From Diphasiastrum complanatum (taxonomy: Eukaryota > Streptophyta > Lycopodiopsida > Lycopodiales > Lycopodiaceae), in NCBI GenBank assembly GCA_029204225.1, contig CM055111.1, forward strand, positions 12,648,697 to 12,712,696: a stretch of DNA of 64,000 nt, read 5' to 3'. The notes beneath the pieces are model-generated. The model was not told the origin of the DNA and searched no databases. It was given only the letters and a program-made list of their open reading frames with translations. The position numbers were made by a program, and so were the translations under genes. Position 1 is the first letter of the stretch, and every line of letters begins with the position of its first letter. Of this stretch, positions 23,111-34,856 are shown one piece after another.

Positions 23111-23905
23111 AGATCTCCTTTCAATGATCATGTAATGCTCAAAATAGAAATAACCATAATTGATATAGAGAATAGTGTCCACTTGGGATGCTTCACTATT
23201 TCTTACATCAATTTTATATGTAAAAATGTGACTAGAACATGAAGAATCAAAAAGAATGTAAATGAAATGATTCCAACTCTGAAATCTCTGGAAAAATACA
23301 GCAAACAAACAATAAATGTGAGTGATTAACTTCTGCTTTCATGTCTCCTCCTCCTTTGTCCTTTGTTGCCATGTATCCACCATGATACTCCATGAATGAG
23401 CGAAGATCTCCATCTTGCCAAAAGATGCCATCAAGCCTTGATGACTTAGCCATGAATGAGTGACATAATGAACCTCCAATAGCTTCATTTCCATCAACAA
23501 AACCAGCCAACAATTCTAGTACAAATCCAACATTAAAACAATGTCCACCAATGTAGCTAGTTTTACCATATCTTGACAATTTGCACACATCCACATGAAA
23601 TTGTTCAAACATGAGATAGAACAAGTAAAGTAAACTTGAACAACACTTCCTTGCTGCTCCTTTGACCTTACTTGAGTCTTCAATGTGTTGCAAAAATAGA
23701 TCCATAACATCTTTGCCAATTACCTCTCCTTTGATGCTCTTGACTAGCTCCAAATTGCCACCTTCCCTTTTGACTAGTTGAAGCGCTTTGAGATCAACCT
23801 CTTGATCTTTAACTTGACCATCAAAGTCATTAAACAAACTTTGTTTTCCAGATCCATTACTTGATTTTACAGCAAGATAACATCCATCCACTTGCATAGC
23901 TCCAT
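23111..23905 (-). other. foreign segment with 216-residue open frame in place of RT
   Basis: Between the RT linker and the RNase H tail, where about 1 kb of RT should be, lies about 800 bp with no RT similarity. The minus strand holds an unbroken 216-residue frame (23897-23247) that I do not recognise. It contains hydrophobic stretches (SSLLYLFYLMFEQFHVDV and GFVLELLAGFV) and several cysteines. Its start is preceded by T9GTGTAG and its far end by TATTTTTCCAG, both like 3' splice sites, so this may be a captured piece of a host gene. Alternatively the frame is open by chance. Confidence 0.5.
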
Positions 23906-24333
23906 CTACACAAAAAAAAATCCTCCAAACGATGTTTCACTCTTCATAAGAGATCGATACTCAAGATGCATTGCTTGGATCCACTCCTCTTTTTTCCTTG
24001 CCTGATCTACACTTGTAGACTCATCCAAAGAGGTTAGGAAAGCAACATAATTTTCAGAAACTACTTGCTTATCCTTTTGATCATATGTGAGCCTTGAAGG
24101 TACTTGTCTTTCTCTTGATGTTCTCCTTGGCTTTTGACTTGATGAAGGTCCATAATCACAACCATCCAAAGTAAGATCCTTCTAATCAACATCAATAATG
24201 TTAGATCCATCCACTCTACCATCAATCATGCTTGAAGACACCTTTGAAATGTTCCCCTCATAAAAAATGACATCTCTACCAACCATCACTTTGTTAGTAG
24301 AAGGAATGTCAGAGAATATGCAAGAATCACACC
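23906..24333 (-). pseudogene. copia F integrase-RT linker and first RT residues
   Basis: Reads VMVGRDVIFYEGNISKV (post-integrase motif, near 24250-24300), PRRTSRERQVPSRL, and EEWIQAMHLEYRSLMKSETS, the usual residues just before RT. A stop occurs near 24182. RT breaks off after KSETSFGG. Confidence 0.75.
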
Positions 24334-24745
24334 ACATATCCAGCCTATTTAGTTTAGCTGAATACTGGTTCCTACATTAATCCACAAGAAAGCAAGAAAG
24401 CTAATCCACTCTACAAAGCAAATCCACTCTACAAAAGCAGCAAATCTAATCCACTCTACAGTCCACAACCACACACAAAGGAGGGAAGGGCAAGATCATG
24501 AATGCATCACTCAAGAAACAAGCATGATCAAGGAGCTCAATGGATGCACCTAACTCATGGAGGCTCTTCTCATTTCAGCATGGAGTTGATAAAATACACA
24601 AAAAACTCCTCTTCACAAAGAGGGAGTCTCTTAAATAAGCAAGAGAGCTCCTTAGGTGGCATCCTAGTGGAATTTCCACATTTCACAAATTACAAGTGGA
24701 ATAATGCTCTCCACTTTACTCATCTCACTATATCTGGCAAAAATA
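24334..24745 (-). repeat. inserted segment in integrase, possible solo LTR
   Basis: The integrase frame breaks after GIFARYSE near 24745 and the post-integrase frame resumes near 24333. The minus-strand sequence between has LTR-like traits: a TG start, CTTATTTAAG as a possible TATA box (24628-24637), then tandem TAGAGTGGATT units (three to four copies at 24390-24455). Exact ends and a target duplication could not be fixed. Confidence 0.4.
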
Positions 24746-25680
24746 CCTCTTCTTGAAGATGGATCCTCCTTGGTCCTATCATCAAGAGTAATGTTGACAT
24801 AGCATGTGCATCCAAAGGTTCTTAGAAAGTTGACACTTGGCCTCCTCTTGAATAGCATCTCAAAATGTGTCCTTCCATCCAAAATAGCATTCGACCACCT
24901 ATTGCACAAGAAATTAGCACACAACAAAGCTTGATTCCAAAGTGGTTTGTCAAGATTAGCACTTAACCTCATAGATTTAGCAATTTCACATAAAGTCCTA
25001 TTCTTCCTTTCAGCCACTCCATTTTGTTGTGGGGTCCTTGATGTTGTATACTCCCTCTTGATCCCATGCTCATCACAAAAGGACTTGAACTTGTTAGATA
25101 TGTACTCACCACCATTGTCACCTCTCAAGCACTTGATTTTTGTGGAAAGTTGGTTCTCCCTTGCATTCTTGAACTTGACAAAGACATCATACACTTCATC
25201 CTTGCTCTTTAGTAGATAGATCCAACAAAATCTACTAAAATCATCAATGAATGTTACATACATCTTAGCTCCAATATTGCTAATTGTAGTAAATCCATGA
25301 ATATCCGAATGTACAAGTTGAAAAGGCTTTATAGATCTAGATATAGATCTAGTATAAGGTAGTCTATGTGACTTAGACAAAGCACAAGACTCAAAACCAT
25401 GCTTGACATTACTTAAGGAGCTTGGAAGACCAATCACAACCTTCTTCCTTGGCATTTCCTCCAATGACTTGAAGTTGAGGTGTCCCATCCTTTTGTGCCA
25501 AACCTCTTGAATAGAGATTTGCTCCCTTGCAACACATCCAACTTTGTTAGCAATAACACAAGCATCAAGTTTGAACAACTTCCCTTGCCTTTTACCTTTT
25601 CCAATCAAGACATCCTTCCTTTTGATCAAACAAGCATCTCCATCAAACTCCACCTTAGCATTTGACTCACACTAAGTAAA
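24746..25680 (-). pseudogene. copia F integrase
   Basis: A 300-residue open stretch. Zinc-binding part: WHKRMGHLNFKSLEEM, then ESCALSKSHRLPY in which the first Cys of the HHCC set is Phe. Catalytic core: LVHSDIHG (first Asp), TFIDDFSRFCWIYLLKSKDE, RGDNGGEYISNKF (second Asp), TPQQNGVAERKNRTL (Glu). C-terminal part: TFGCTCYVNI. All three DDE residues are present. The inserted segment ends it at GIFARYSE. Confidence 0.85.
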
Positions 25681-26150
25681 TTCTTGGTAATAGATGGAAT
25701 AGAAAAGACATCCTCCAAATGAACATTCCTATTTGTTGAGAGAGATAGGAATTGTGCCAATCCCTTTGATTGCACACTCACCATCATTGGCCGTGTAGAT
25801 CACCCTCTTGTCATCTCCATATGCCAACAAAGAAGTGAAGTACTCTTTGTGAAAGGTCATGTGTAAACTTACTCCACTATCAATCCACCAAGGATCTAGA
25901 TCTCCATCATTAGCAAGCATACATGAAGACATCACAAAAGCATCATCATTTGCATCTTGAACATCCAAACCATCCTCATCAAGAGTAAGATTATCTTGTT
26001 TGTCTCCTTGATCTCTCTTCTTCTTGTAGCACTCACTTGCAAAGTGTCCTTTGATGCCACAATAGAAGCACTTGAGCTTTGATATATCCTTCTTTTTGCC
26101 ACTTGAAGAAGCATCCACTTGATCTTGCCCTTTAGACCACTTACTTTTGG
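25681..26150 (-). pseudogene. copia F Gag zinc knuckle and protease
   Basis: A basic Gag tail leads to the CCHC knuckle CFYCGIKGHFASEC and the protease signature WWIDSGVSLHMTFHKEYF, in which DSGA has become DSGV. The frame then reads CAIKGIGTIPISL. Upstream of about 26150 the frame continues into unrelated hydrophobic residues, marking the truncation point. Confidence 0.8.
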
Positions 26151-26297
26151 TTATATATACGCAGAAATAGTTACAAAGAATGTGAAGACTTGAGACTAAG
26201 TGTATGGAGAAAGCGAGGATCAGATAGACATAATTACCTTTTACAAATGTTCGGGTGTTATTTGAAGGCATGAGATCATTCAAATATTGCATGCAAT

Positions 26298-28378
26298 ATG
26301 TGGGAAGAACCATGTTTAAGACTTAAACTTGTAGGTTCAGGTAAAACCATATGTTCAAAGGCATTTCAAGTTCTATTGGGAGTTTCCCATGGATTTTTTT
26401 GGCAGATAGTCTTAGAGGCACGCAACAATATTGTCTATAAATTTCATGGGAACACAGGTTCATTAAAACAACGCGCACATTCAAGACAGGGACTTGCTAT
26501 TATGCGTGGAATCTTAGAAAAGCATGCTCTACCCCAACCGCATCTTCAACATATATCAAAAGATGGAGTAGTTCATTGTGAACATCATCTCCCTCTTGGC
26601 ATGTCTAAAGGTGATGTCTTTAATTCCATCAACAAAGAACTTCAAGAAACTAGCATGTCCACAATCTCCATAAATACATTGTATTGGTTGTGGAGACATG
26701 AGTTTCGATATGTCAAGACTCCAACAAAACAAAGAATGTCCAAATGCAAGATTTGTGATGAGCTAAAAAAATGCGATCGAAACTTCTACTGATATTAAGG
26801 TGCGAGATCGCCATATTGCAACAAGAAATCGACACATTGCACTCGAGAAAGCTATACACATATTGGAAAAAAGAATCAAGATCACATCCAGAGCAATCGT
26901 TGTGCCTTATTATTGATGGCATGGATCAAAATACAACATTGCCCATTTCAAAAAGACTCCTCCAAGATTGGAGGGTAACCGTTTTTTGAAAACGCGTGTT
27001 TGTGGAGTGCTAGTTCACGGATTCAAATTGCTATGTGGTGTGTGGATAGACACCTTGCATATGCATGACAGCAATCAGGTGGTTACCCATTATGCGAACA
27101 ATATGAAAGGTGTAACTTGCACATGACAATCTCCCTCCCATCTTACGTATTCAAGCTGACAATTGTTGGAGGAAAAATAGAAATAGGTTCATTTTTTTGT
27201 CTTTGTTCTATGCTTGTGGCACATAACATATTTATGGGATTTTTGATGGTCGGACACACGCATGAAGACATCGATCAAGTTTTTAGTGTAATCTTTAGGG
27301 CATTGAAATGTAAATCTGTTCTTACTATGTTTGGTATGTTAGGGCGAATTGGCCAAACGATAGGTGGTGGTCGTACTAAAAGTACTGAAGTAGAGTTGTT
27401 AGAATGAATGGTGGATTGGAAAGGATTCATAGAGCCATTTATTGTTCGTGGAAATGATGGTCTAGAAGGACACACCAATCCTCACTACTTTTGTTTTCAA
27501 ATGTTGAATGGCGAACCAACCATCAGTGGAAGTATTATTGCACTGATGGAGATGATACATGGAGTGAACCTTTCAGATTGTTGCACTCTTTGCCTTCAAA
27601 AGAGGAAGCGATCTTTTTGGCACCCACAAATGAACTGGACAATGATGAGATGAAATGATTGATATCCATTCATAAATATGGACAATATATGTGCGAGAAG
27701 TGTCCAGAATACAAAGATCAAAATTTCTCATTTGTTCATGAAACCACAAAACTTCTTGAGTACCTCACAAAACAAAAGAATTTGTCACTATCAACATACA
27801 ACCAAGCAACTTTTTGGCCACAATCTTTTACGATTGTTTCTCGACCTTCAGGATGCATGCCTTCTAATGTGAACACTGAAGTCGAAATGGATACAATAGA
27901 ACTCTTACCTCGTCATTATTGCGGATGGAAAGGAGATGCACCATTATCAGAATTCATACCCATTAGAGAGATTGCAATGAACAAATTTGTTGCAATATGA
28001 CCTTCAAATGAAGATGTTGCAGCAGGAGCCTCATTTTGGATGGCAAAGGTTGTCGGAGTAGGGACCGATGCTGATGGTATGGTCACTTCACTCAAAGCAT
28101 TATGGTATGAACCTAAATCCACTCAAAGACGTGGAAACAATCCAATTGACAACAAAGAATTATACGAAGACTGTCTTTCAAAAGACTGGGTTCCAAACAA
28201 TGACGGTATAGAAGATGTAGATATTGATTCTGTGATTTATGCATGGAAAACCAAGGCAAAAAAGATGGTAAAGAAACATGGATATGATGTCGAAAGATCG
28301 ATATCCAGAAATCTCTCGAGCACACATCAAGTTGACAAATTGGTTGATGCATGTGCTGCTAATGTTGATGAGTACTAG
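26298..28378 (+). pseudogene. pseudogene of an uncharacterised protein family with a DUF7869-type core
   Basis: At least five frame changes cover one protein. Blocks in order: ICSKAFQVLLGVSHGFF and a HGNTG motif (26355-26460); SINTLYWLWRHEFRYVKTP followed by a KCKICDELKKC cysteine cluster (26670-26770); IIDGMDQNTTLP (26910-26945); a DNCWRKNRN block near 27155; GFLMVGHTHEDIDQVFSVI at 27240-27295. A less conserved C-terminal part runs to 28378. The DGMDQ, DNxxxENKN-like and VGHTHEDIDQ motifs are hallmarks of a large uncharacterised family (DUF7869) found in plants, algae and animals in many copies. Its function is unknown; wide copy number suggests mobile origin. This copy has lost coding continuity. 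Confidence 0.65.
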
Positions 28379-29875
<1,497 letters not shown>

Positions 29876-30420
29876 GTTGATAATCTCAAATCCGAAAAAA
29901 CTAAACTACTTACAAAATAATGCCTACAGGATGATAACGTGATCAGTGCGTTGACTCTAATGTAGATCTTCCTTGATGATTGAAAGTCAGATGATCAATA
30001 CATTGAAAGTTGACATTAATCTACTTAACTAACTACATCCATCCTACAGTAGGTAGCCATCATTTTACAACAAATGTGTGTACAGGAGTAGGTGGACTAT
30101 CATCGTCGCGACGCGAGTTGGAATTATGATAGTATCGAATTTTACAAAGACTCAGAAATATACAAGGACTCAAAAATATATACACTGATTTGAAAATTAC
30201 AATGACTCAAAAATTACAAATTTTCTGAGTCGATCCCGTATCAAAAAATTCTGATTTTTTGAGTCAATACAATATCATAAAATTTTGAAAATATGAGTCG
30301 AGTTTTGTGCTTTAAAATTCGAGCCTTCCTTCTTTTTTTGTGTTTTTCAAGGATAGATATAAACAAGTTTTCAGGCTGCTCATTACCTAATAGAATTAGG
30401 CTTGGGCATGAATTCCAACA
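29876..30420 (-). repeat. 3' LTR of copia G
   Basis: The inner end is certain: minus strand TGTTGGAATTCATG directly after the polypurine tract, at 30420. The outer end is a candidate only (TGTTGATAATC at 29876 would give TGTTG/CAACA ends). Near 30145-30300 the motif GACTCAAAAAT and its inverse recur at least six times. CGTCGCGACG at 30104-30113 is a perfect palindrome. Confidence 0.55.
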
Positions 30421-30423
30421 CTC

Positions 30424-31126
30424 CCCCTTAATGCAAATTTTGACAAACTTGGATCTTCAAATTTAGCAAATTGTTAAATCTGAGATGGTGCTCATTTGAT
30501 AGTGCCTTGGTGAAGTAATTTGCTGCCTATAATTCTGTCATACATTAAACCAAAGAAATTTCCTTGCTTTGGACTTTTTCCCTAAGGTAGTAATACCTGA
30601 TTTTGATATACTTACTTTGAGAATGAAATCTCGGATTCAAAGATAGTGCAATAGTACTTTGGTTGTCAAAGTAGATGGTAGTCGCATGTGATTGAAGAAG
30701 TTCGATATTTGCAGGCAAGTTCCTCAGTCAAATTGTCTCTTTGGTAGCATTCATGGTAGTTATATATTCCGATTCCGTTGAAGACAATGCTACTGAGGTC
30801 TGTTTTTGACTGTTCCATGAAATCGGGACTTGATTAAACAAGAACACAAGTCCAAAAGTCGATCTTCTGGTATCGACATCTATTGCCCAATCTGCATCTG
30901 TGTAGCCTTCAAGAATATTGGCAGATTGGTTGTCTCCATAACAGATGTTGAGATGTTTTGTGGCTTGGACATACTTCATGATGACCATGAGAGATTTCCA
31001 ATGAGTTGTCCCTAGATTCAATAGGAATTGACTGAGAGAGCTGGTGGAGTATGTCAAGTCAAGTCGAGTGTAGAGCATAGCATACATGAGTGACCCGATG
31101 ATGGAGTGAAACAGATATTGCTTCAT
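30424..31126 (-). pseudogene. copia G RNase H
   Basis: The 132-residue frame at 30728-31126 holds YVQATKHLNICYGD, YTDADWAIDVDTRRSTFG and SSTESEYITTMNATKE. Remaining RNase H residues (FHSQSKYIKIRYYYLREKV, then NYFTKAL) continue in the frame to 30430 with stops. Confidence 0.85.
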
Positions 31127-31330
31127 TTCCTCCTTCTCTGCCTCGGATTGTGGACACTACTCCTCTGACAACTTCAGACCAAGGTCGAGTGGGAAGTAGC
31201 TCGAGTTACAGTTGGCTATTTCGTATTTTTCCAACACGTTAGTGAGATATCTCTGCTAATTGATGAAAATCTGTCTGTTGAATCGAATTCGAAAAATTTG
31301 GATTCTGAGACAGTAGTGGGCTTGCCCATA

Positions 31331-32041
31331 TCAGTCATCTTGTATTCTTGTGCCTAGCATGCATTTGGTATCCTTCAACAAATTTATATTGTTACTAAAC
31401 AGTAACGTGTCATCTACATGGAGAGTGATGATGATGAAGGAAGTCAATACAGACTTGAAATAAACATTTGAGTCTGTCGAGTTTGGAATAAAACCATTCT
31501 CGATTAGAAATGCATTGATTATCTGAAACCAGACTCTTGGTGACTGTTTCAGACCATACAGAGCCTTATGAATTTTGCACACTAGGTGCTTTTTACCCTT
31601 TAGCTTGTATCCCTCTGGCTGTGACATACAAATGTCCTCTTCAATGGTTCCATTGAGGAAAGTAGTCTGGACATTCATTTAATGAACTTTGAGATTTGTT
31701 GTGGCTGCATAAAAAATAAGTAATCTGATTAAAGCATGCTTGATGACCGGACTGAAGGTATCGGAATAATCCAGATCGGAAATCTATGAAAATCTCTTGG
31801 CAACTAGTCTGGCCTTGTATCGATTTATTTTACCTTCAGCATCATACTTCGCTTTGAATAACCACTTGCATGGAATCGGATTTTGATCCTTTGAAAGCTC
31901 AATTACAGTCCACGTTTGATTCTCAATAAAAGAATTGAATTCTGAGTCTATTGCAGCTTTCCATTGATGATCATCAGATGTTGACATTGCCTCTGAAACT
32001 GTGTTTGGTTCCTGCACAAAATAGCAGGCCGGATCATCCAT
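31331..32041 (-). pseudogene. copia G reverse transcriptase
   Basis: N-terminal part at 31784-32041 (CKWLFKAKYDAEGKINRYK, ARLVAKRFS) and palm at 31331-31678 (TTFLNGTIEEDICMSQPEGY, KALYGLKQSPRVWF, HVDDTLLFSN). Both palm aspartates remain. A frame break lies at 31680-31790 and another after TRIQDD. Confidence 0.85.
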
Positions 32042-32259
32042 AAATCGGGATGGAGTCTGTCTAGATTGATTTGATCTTCTAGGTTGAACTTTGATCTTGT
32101 TCTATCCATTGAGGATCTGACTCATTTTCCAAGTTAGTATCGATTTTTTTGTTGTTCAACCCTTGGATCGGATTTGTTGATTTTGATACTAGGATCAAAA
32201 TTTTCTGAAACTTTTCTCTTAAGGTCAAAAAATTGGTCTTCTCTACTTTTGTATGCTTT

Positions 32260-32880
32260 CTAGGTGTCCAGATTACAGAGCCTGTATGCCTTGTGATCTA
32301 GGAAGTAGCCAATAAAAATCGATTTTTTACTTTTGTCATCCAACTTCTTTCTCAAGTCTTCAGGGATCTGAAAGTAAGCAATGCAACCAAACACTCGAAT
32401 ATGTTTGAGTGATGGTTTCGATCCAGTCCACACCTCATAAGGTGTCTTGCCATTCAGTGCCTTAGTGATGGAGCAATTTTGCAGATAGGCAGCCGTAGTG
32501 AAAGCAAAACTTTTTTGGAAGAGAAGCATGGGCCATCATGCGTTTGGCACTTTCTATAAGTGTCTGATTCTTCCGTTTTGCTACTCCTGTGAGTAGCTAG
32601 TTGTGTATTATGGATGTATTCCATAGGCCTTGCAGAATCCCTTCAACTTGGTGGAGATGTATTCTCCCCCTCCATCAGTGCGTAGGGCCTTTATTTTTCT
32701 CTGGGTCTGATTCTGCAGATGCCTTGAACTGCTTGAAGAACTTGAAAGCCTCGAATTTGTTCTTCAAAAAATAAATTGCAGTGTTTCGAGAAAAAATCAT
32801 CAATAAAGGTTAGAAAGTAAACAGCCCCCCTGTGGAAGTGGTCTACATCGGACCACAAATGTCACTATGTACAAGATCTA
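32260..32880 (-). pseudogene. copia G integrase fragments
   Basis: The C-terminal part at 32260-32529 reads ALNGKTPYEVWTGSKPSLKH, then IRVFGCIAYFQIPEDLRKKL. The catalytic core upstream (32530-32880) is scattered over frames and partly deleted; GGGEYIS-type residues are visible near 32660. Confidence 0.7.
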
Positions 32881-33670
32881 GCAAATCTCTAGAAGTATGA
32901 ACAGTATAAAAAATAATGGACTTCTAGCATGTTTGTTGATAATATAACTTTCACAAGGAGTATCGGATTTGCTAATGGGAGGAAGATCTTGAACTAGATT
33001 TTGATTTGACATTTGCTGAATACTATTGAAGTTCAAATGGCCTAATTTGGAATGCCACAACATATTAGATGCATCAGAAGTAGATGTGTGAAGAGCTTGA
33101 CTATTTGTTAAATAGTAGTGACTAAGCTTATAAAGATAGCCACAACGTCTACCGAAAGCTAAAACTTTTCTAGACTTGTCAAGAATGGTGCAGCCCTCAG
33201 TATCGAATTCGACCCTACGATCTGAATCAGTGATCCTACTTATAGAAAGCAGATTTTTGGTCACGGTTCGGAACATGTAGAACATTGGACAACAATTTAA
33301 TATCACCTCTCTAAAATTCAACTCTGGTTGTTCCTTCACCTTCAATGGAATGAGATGAGTTATCTCTAAGTTGCACAACTCTAGAATGGGTGAAAGGCTT
33401 GTAGCTTTGGAACCAGTCTCGAAGGTGAGTCATGTGTTGAGTTGCTCCAGAGTCCAAGTACCAAGAATCGATATCCTGCAGATTTTCGACCTTGGTCATG
33501 AAGGCAGTTTCATTTTTCTCTTGATGCTGGATTAAGTGACTGGTTGAGGCAACATTTGCTTGTTATTGGAACTGCTTCTTCCTTTCATTGTTGTACTTTA
33601 GTGTTCTACAGTCCTTGATGAGATGGCCAGTCCTCTTACAGTATTTGCAAAACAGTTTTTGCATTGACTA
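32881..33670 (-). pseudogene. copia G zinc knuckle, protease, pre-integrase
   Basis: Knuckle CKYCKRTGHLIKDC at about 33610-33655, then protease WYLDSGATQHMTHLRDWF with an intact DSGA motif (33311-33499). After a frameshift, pre-integrase residues (TVTKNLLSISRITDSDRRVEF and LWHSKLGHLNFNSIQQM) follow at 32878-33378. Confidence 0.8.
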
Positions 33671-34120
33671 GAATGATGATCTCACCTAGACAAGATTGGC
33701 AAGCACAAACATGACATTTTTGATGAAACAAGCTAGATGTGAGCCTAACTTGATGTGTTCAACCAAGTTGGGTGCCCTACCCACCTCACTTTGAAAGTCT
33801 ATAACTTCATCAAGACACACCCAATTGACATGAAATCAGTTGTACTAGAAACTACACTTCACTAGCTTTCCCACAAGCTATCAAATGATAGATTTGGATC
33901 TACCTTGGAGAAACACCAACCATTCAAATTTTGGTGATCTCACATGTTTCTGAGCACCTTTGTCCATACAGTACTCAGGTTGGATCAAATCATCATGATT
34001 TTGACCCCTTTTGATCTCAAAATCCACTTGATAGCAAACTATGTCCAAACTAGCTCTCGAAACATTGTTTCTTCAAGCAATTTTCATCAAGCATGATGCA
34101 TGCCATCCATCCTTAGGCAA
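33671..34120 (-). other. leader of element H
   Basis: Non-coding sequence between the H primer-binding site and the point where copia G protein begins. No Gag residues are recognisable. Confidence 0.5.
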
Positions 34121-34132
34121 GCTCTGATACCA
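34121..34132 (-). other. primer-binding site of element H
   Basis: Perfect TGGTATCAGAGC on the minus strand, directly against an LTR ending ...AAAAGTACACA. Confidence 0.9.
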
Positions 34133-34856
34133 TGTGTACTTTTCACACACATGAGGACAACCAAGTGTGATTGATCTTCTAAGGAGTGTGTGATTGCACA
34201 TGAAACTATCTCTTGATTGTAGCTACCAATCTATCTTGACAATCTTCAAGACGAGCACACAACCATGCATCTATCCACAAAAAAGCTATCAAAAGTTGTC
34301 ATTCACATATTGAGAAGTTGTTTGATGAAAAACTAAGTCCCAAAATAGGTTTCTCTCGGGTAGAGAGAGAAATTTGAGCTTACACACTCAGGTAGAGAGA
34401 GAACATAGACAACATAGAAAAAATTTTAAGTGATGGAGCCAACTCTCATCAAAACTTCATTACACCAAGTATGTACAAAAGAGAGCTCTTTCAAGTACAA
34501 CTAGCTCGAGTTCTTGCATGTGGAAATGCACTAATTTCATTGGACCCCATTGATTGATCATGATTGGACCTCTAGATATGCACCTCTCATCATGATTGGA
34601 CCTCATGATCTCCACCTCACAATTTGATTGGGCCTCATGATGTGCACTTATAAACATGATTGATCCACATGTAATGCACCTCTTAAAGTGATTGGCCTTG
34701 TGATCTATGCCTCTTAAATGTGATTGGGCCAAGTAGATGCATTTCAATCCTAACATCATGTGACAAATGTCACTATCTCAATAAGACACAAGTTTAAGGC
34801 CTATTGACTATTCAAACTCAACATAAATGAACTCAAATGATTAGGCCTACCCTCCA
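34133..34856 (-). repeat. 5' LTR of element H
   Basis: The inner end TGTGTACTTTTCACACA at 34133 is fixed by the primer site. The outer end is a candidate (CCTCCACA at 34849-34856, giving TGTGG...). The LTR carries a minisatellite. No partner LTR was found, and the element body is the short leader joined to copia G. Confidence 0.5.
34545..34735. repeat. minisatellite of about 30-37 bp units in LTR H
   Basis: Five to six imperfect tandem units with the theme CATGATTGGACCTCATGAT...GCACCTCTTAAA, for example at 34548, 34590, 34625, 34660 and 34695. Units vary by substitution and length. Confidence 0.75.

Larger units (their letters stand above)
22203..26150 (-). mobile_element. Ty1/copia element F, RT replaced and 5' end lost
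   Basis: Minus-strand element in the order 3' LTR, RNase H tail, a foreign segment, RT linker, an inserted segment, integrase, protease, zinc knuckle. The 5' LTR and Gag N-terminus are missing (junction near 26150). Reverse transcriptase is absent: the frame stops at its first residues and resumes in the RNase H tail. Integrase is long and open, so the copy is not ancient. Confidence 0.8.
29876..33670 (-). mobile_element. Ty1/copia element G, 5' end replaced
   Basis: Minus-strand copia with 3' LTR, polypurine tract (TAAGGGGGAG at 30430-30421), RNase H, RT, linker, integrase pieces, protease and CCHC knuckle. Gag upstream of the knuckle is missing: from about 33670 the sequence becomes the leader of element H. 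RT is of the same type as copia D (NGTIEEDI versus NGYIQEDI), and both LTRs are rich in GACTCA/TCGACTC motifs, so G and D are relatives. Confidence 0.8.

Noticed and set aside
24390-24455. Short regularly spaced repeats that might suggest a CRISPR array
   Set aside because: Only three to four imperfect units, plant nuclear context, inside an LTR-like insert.
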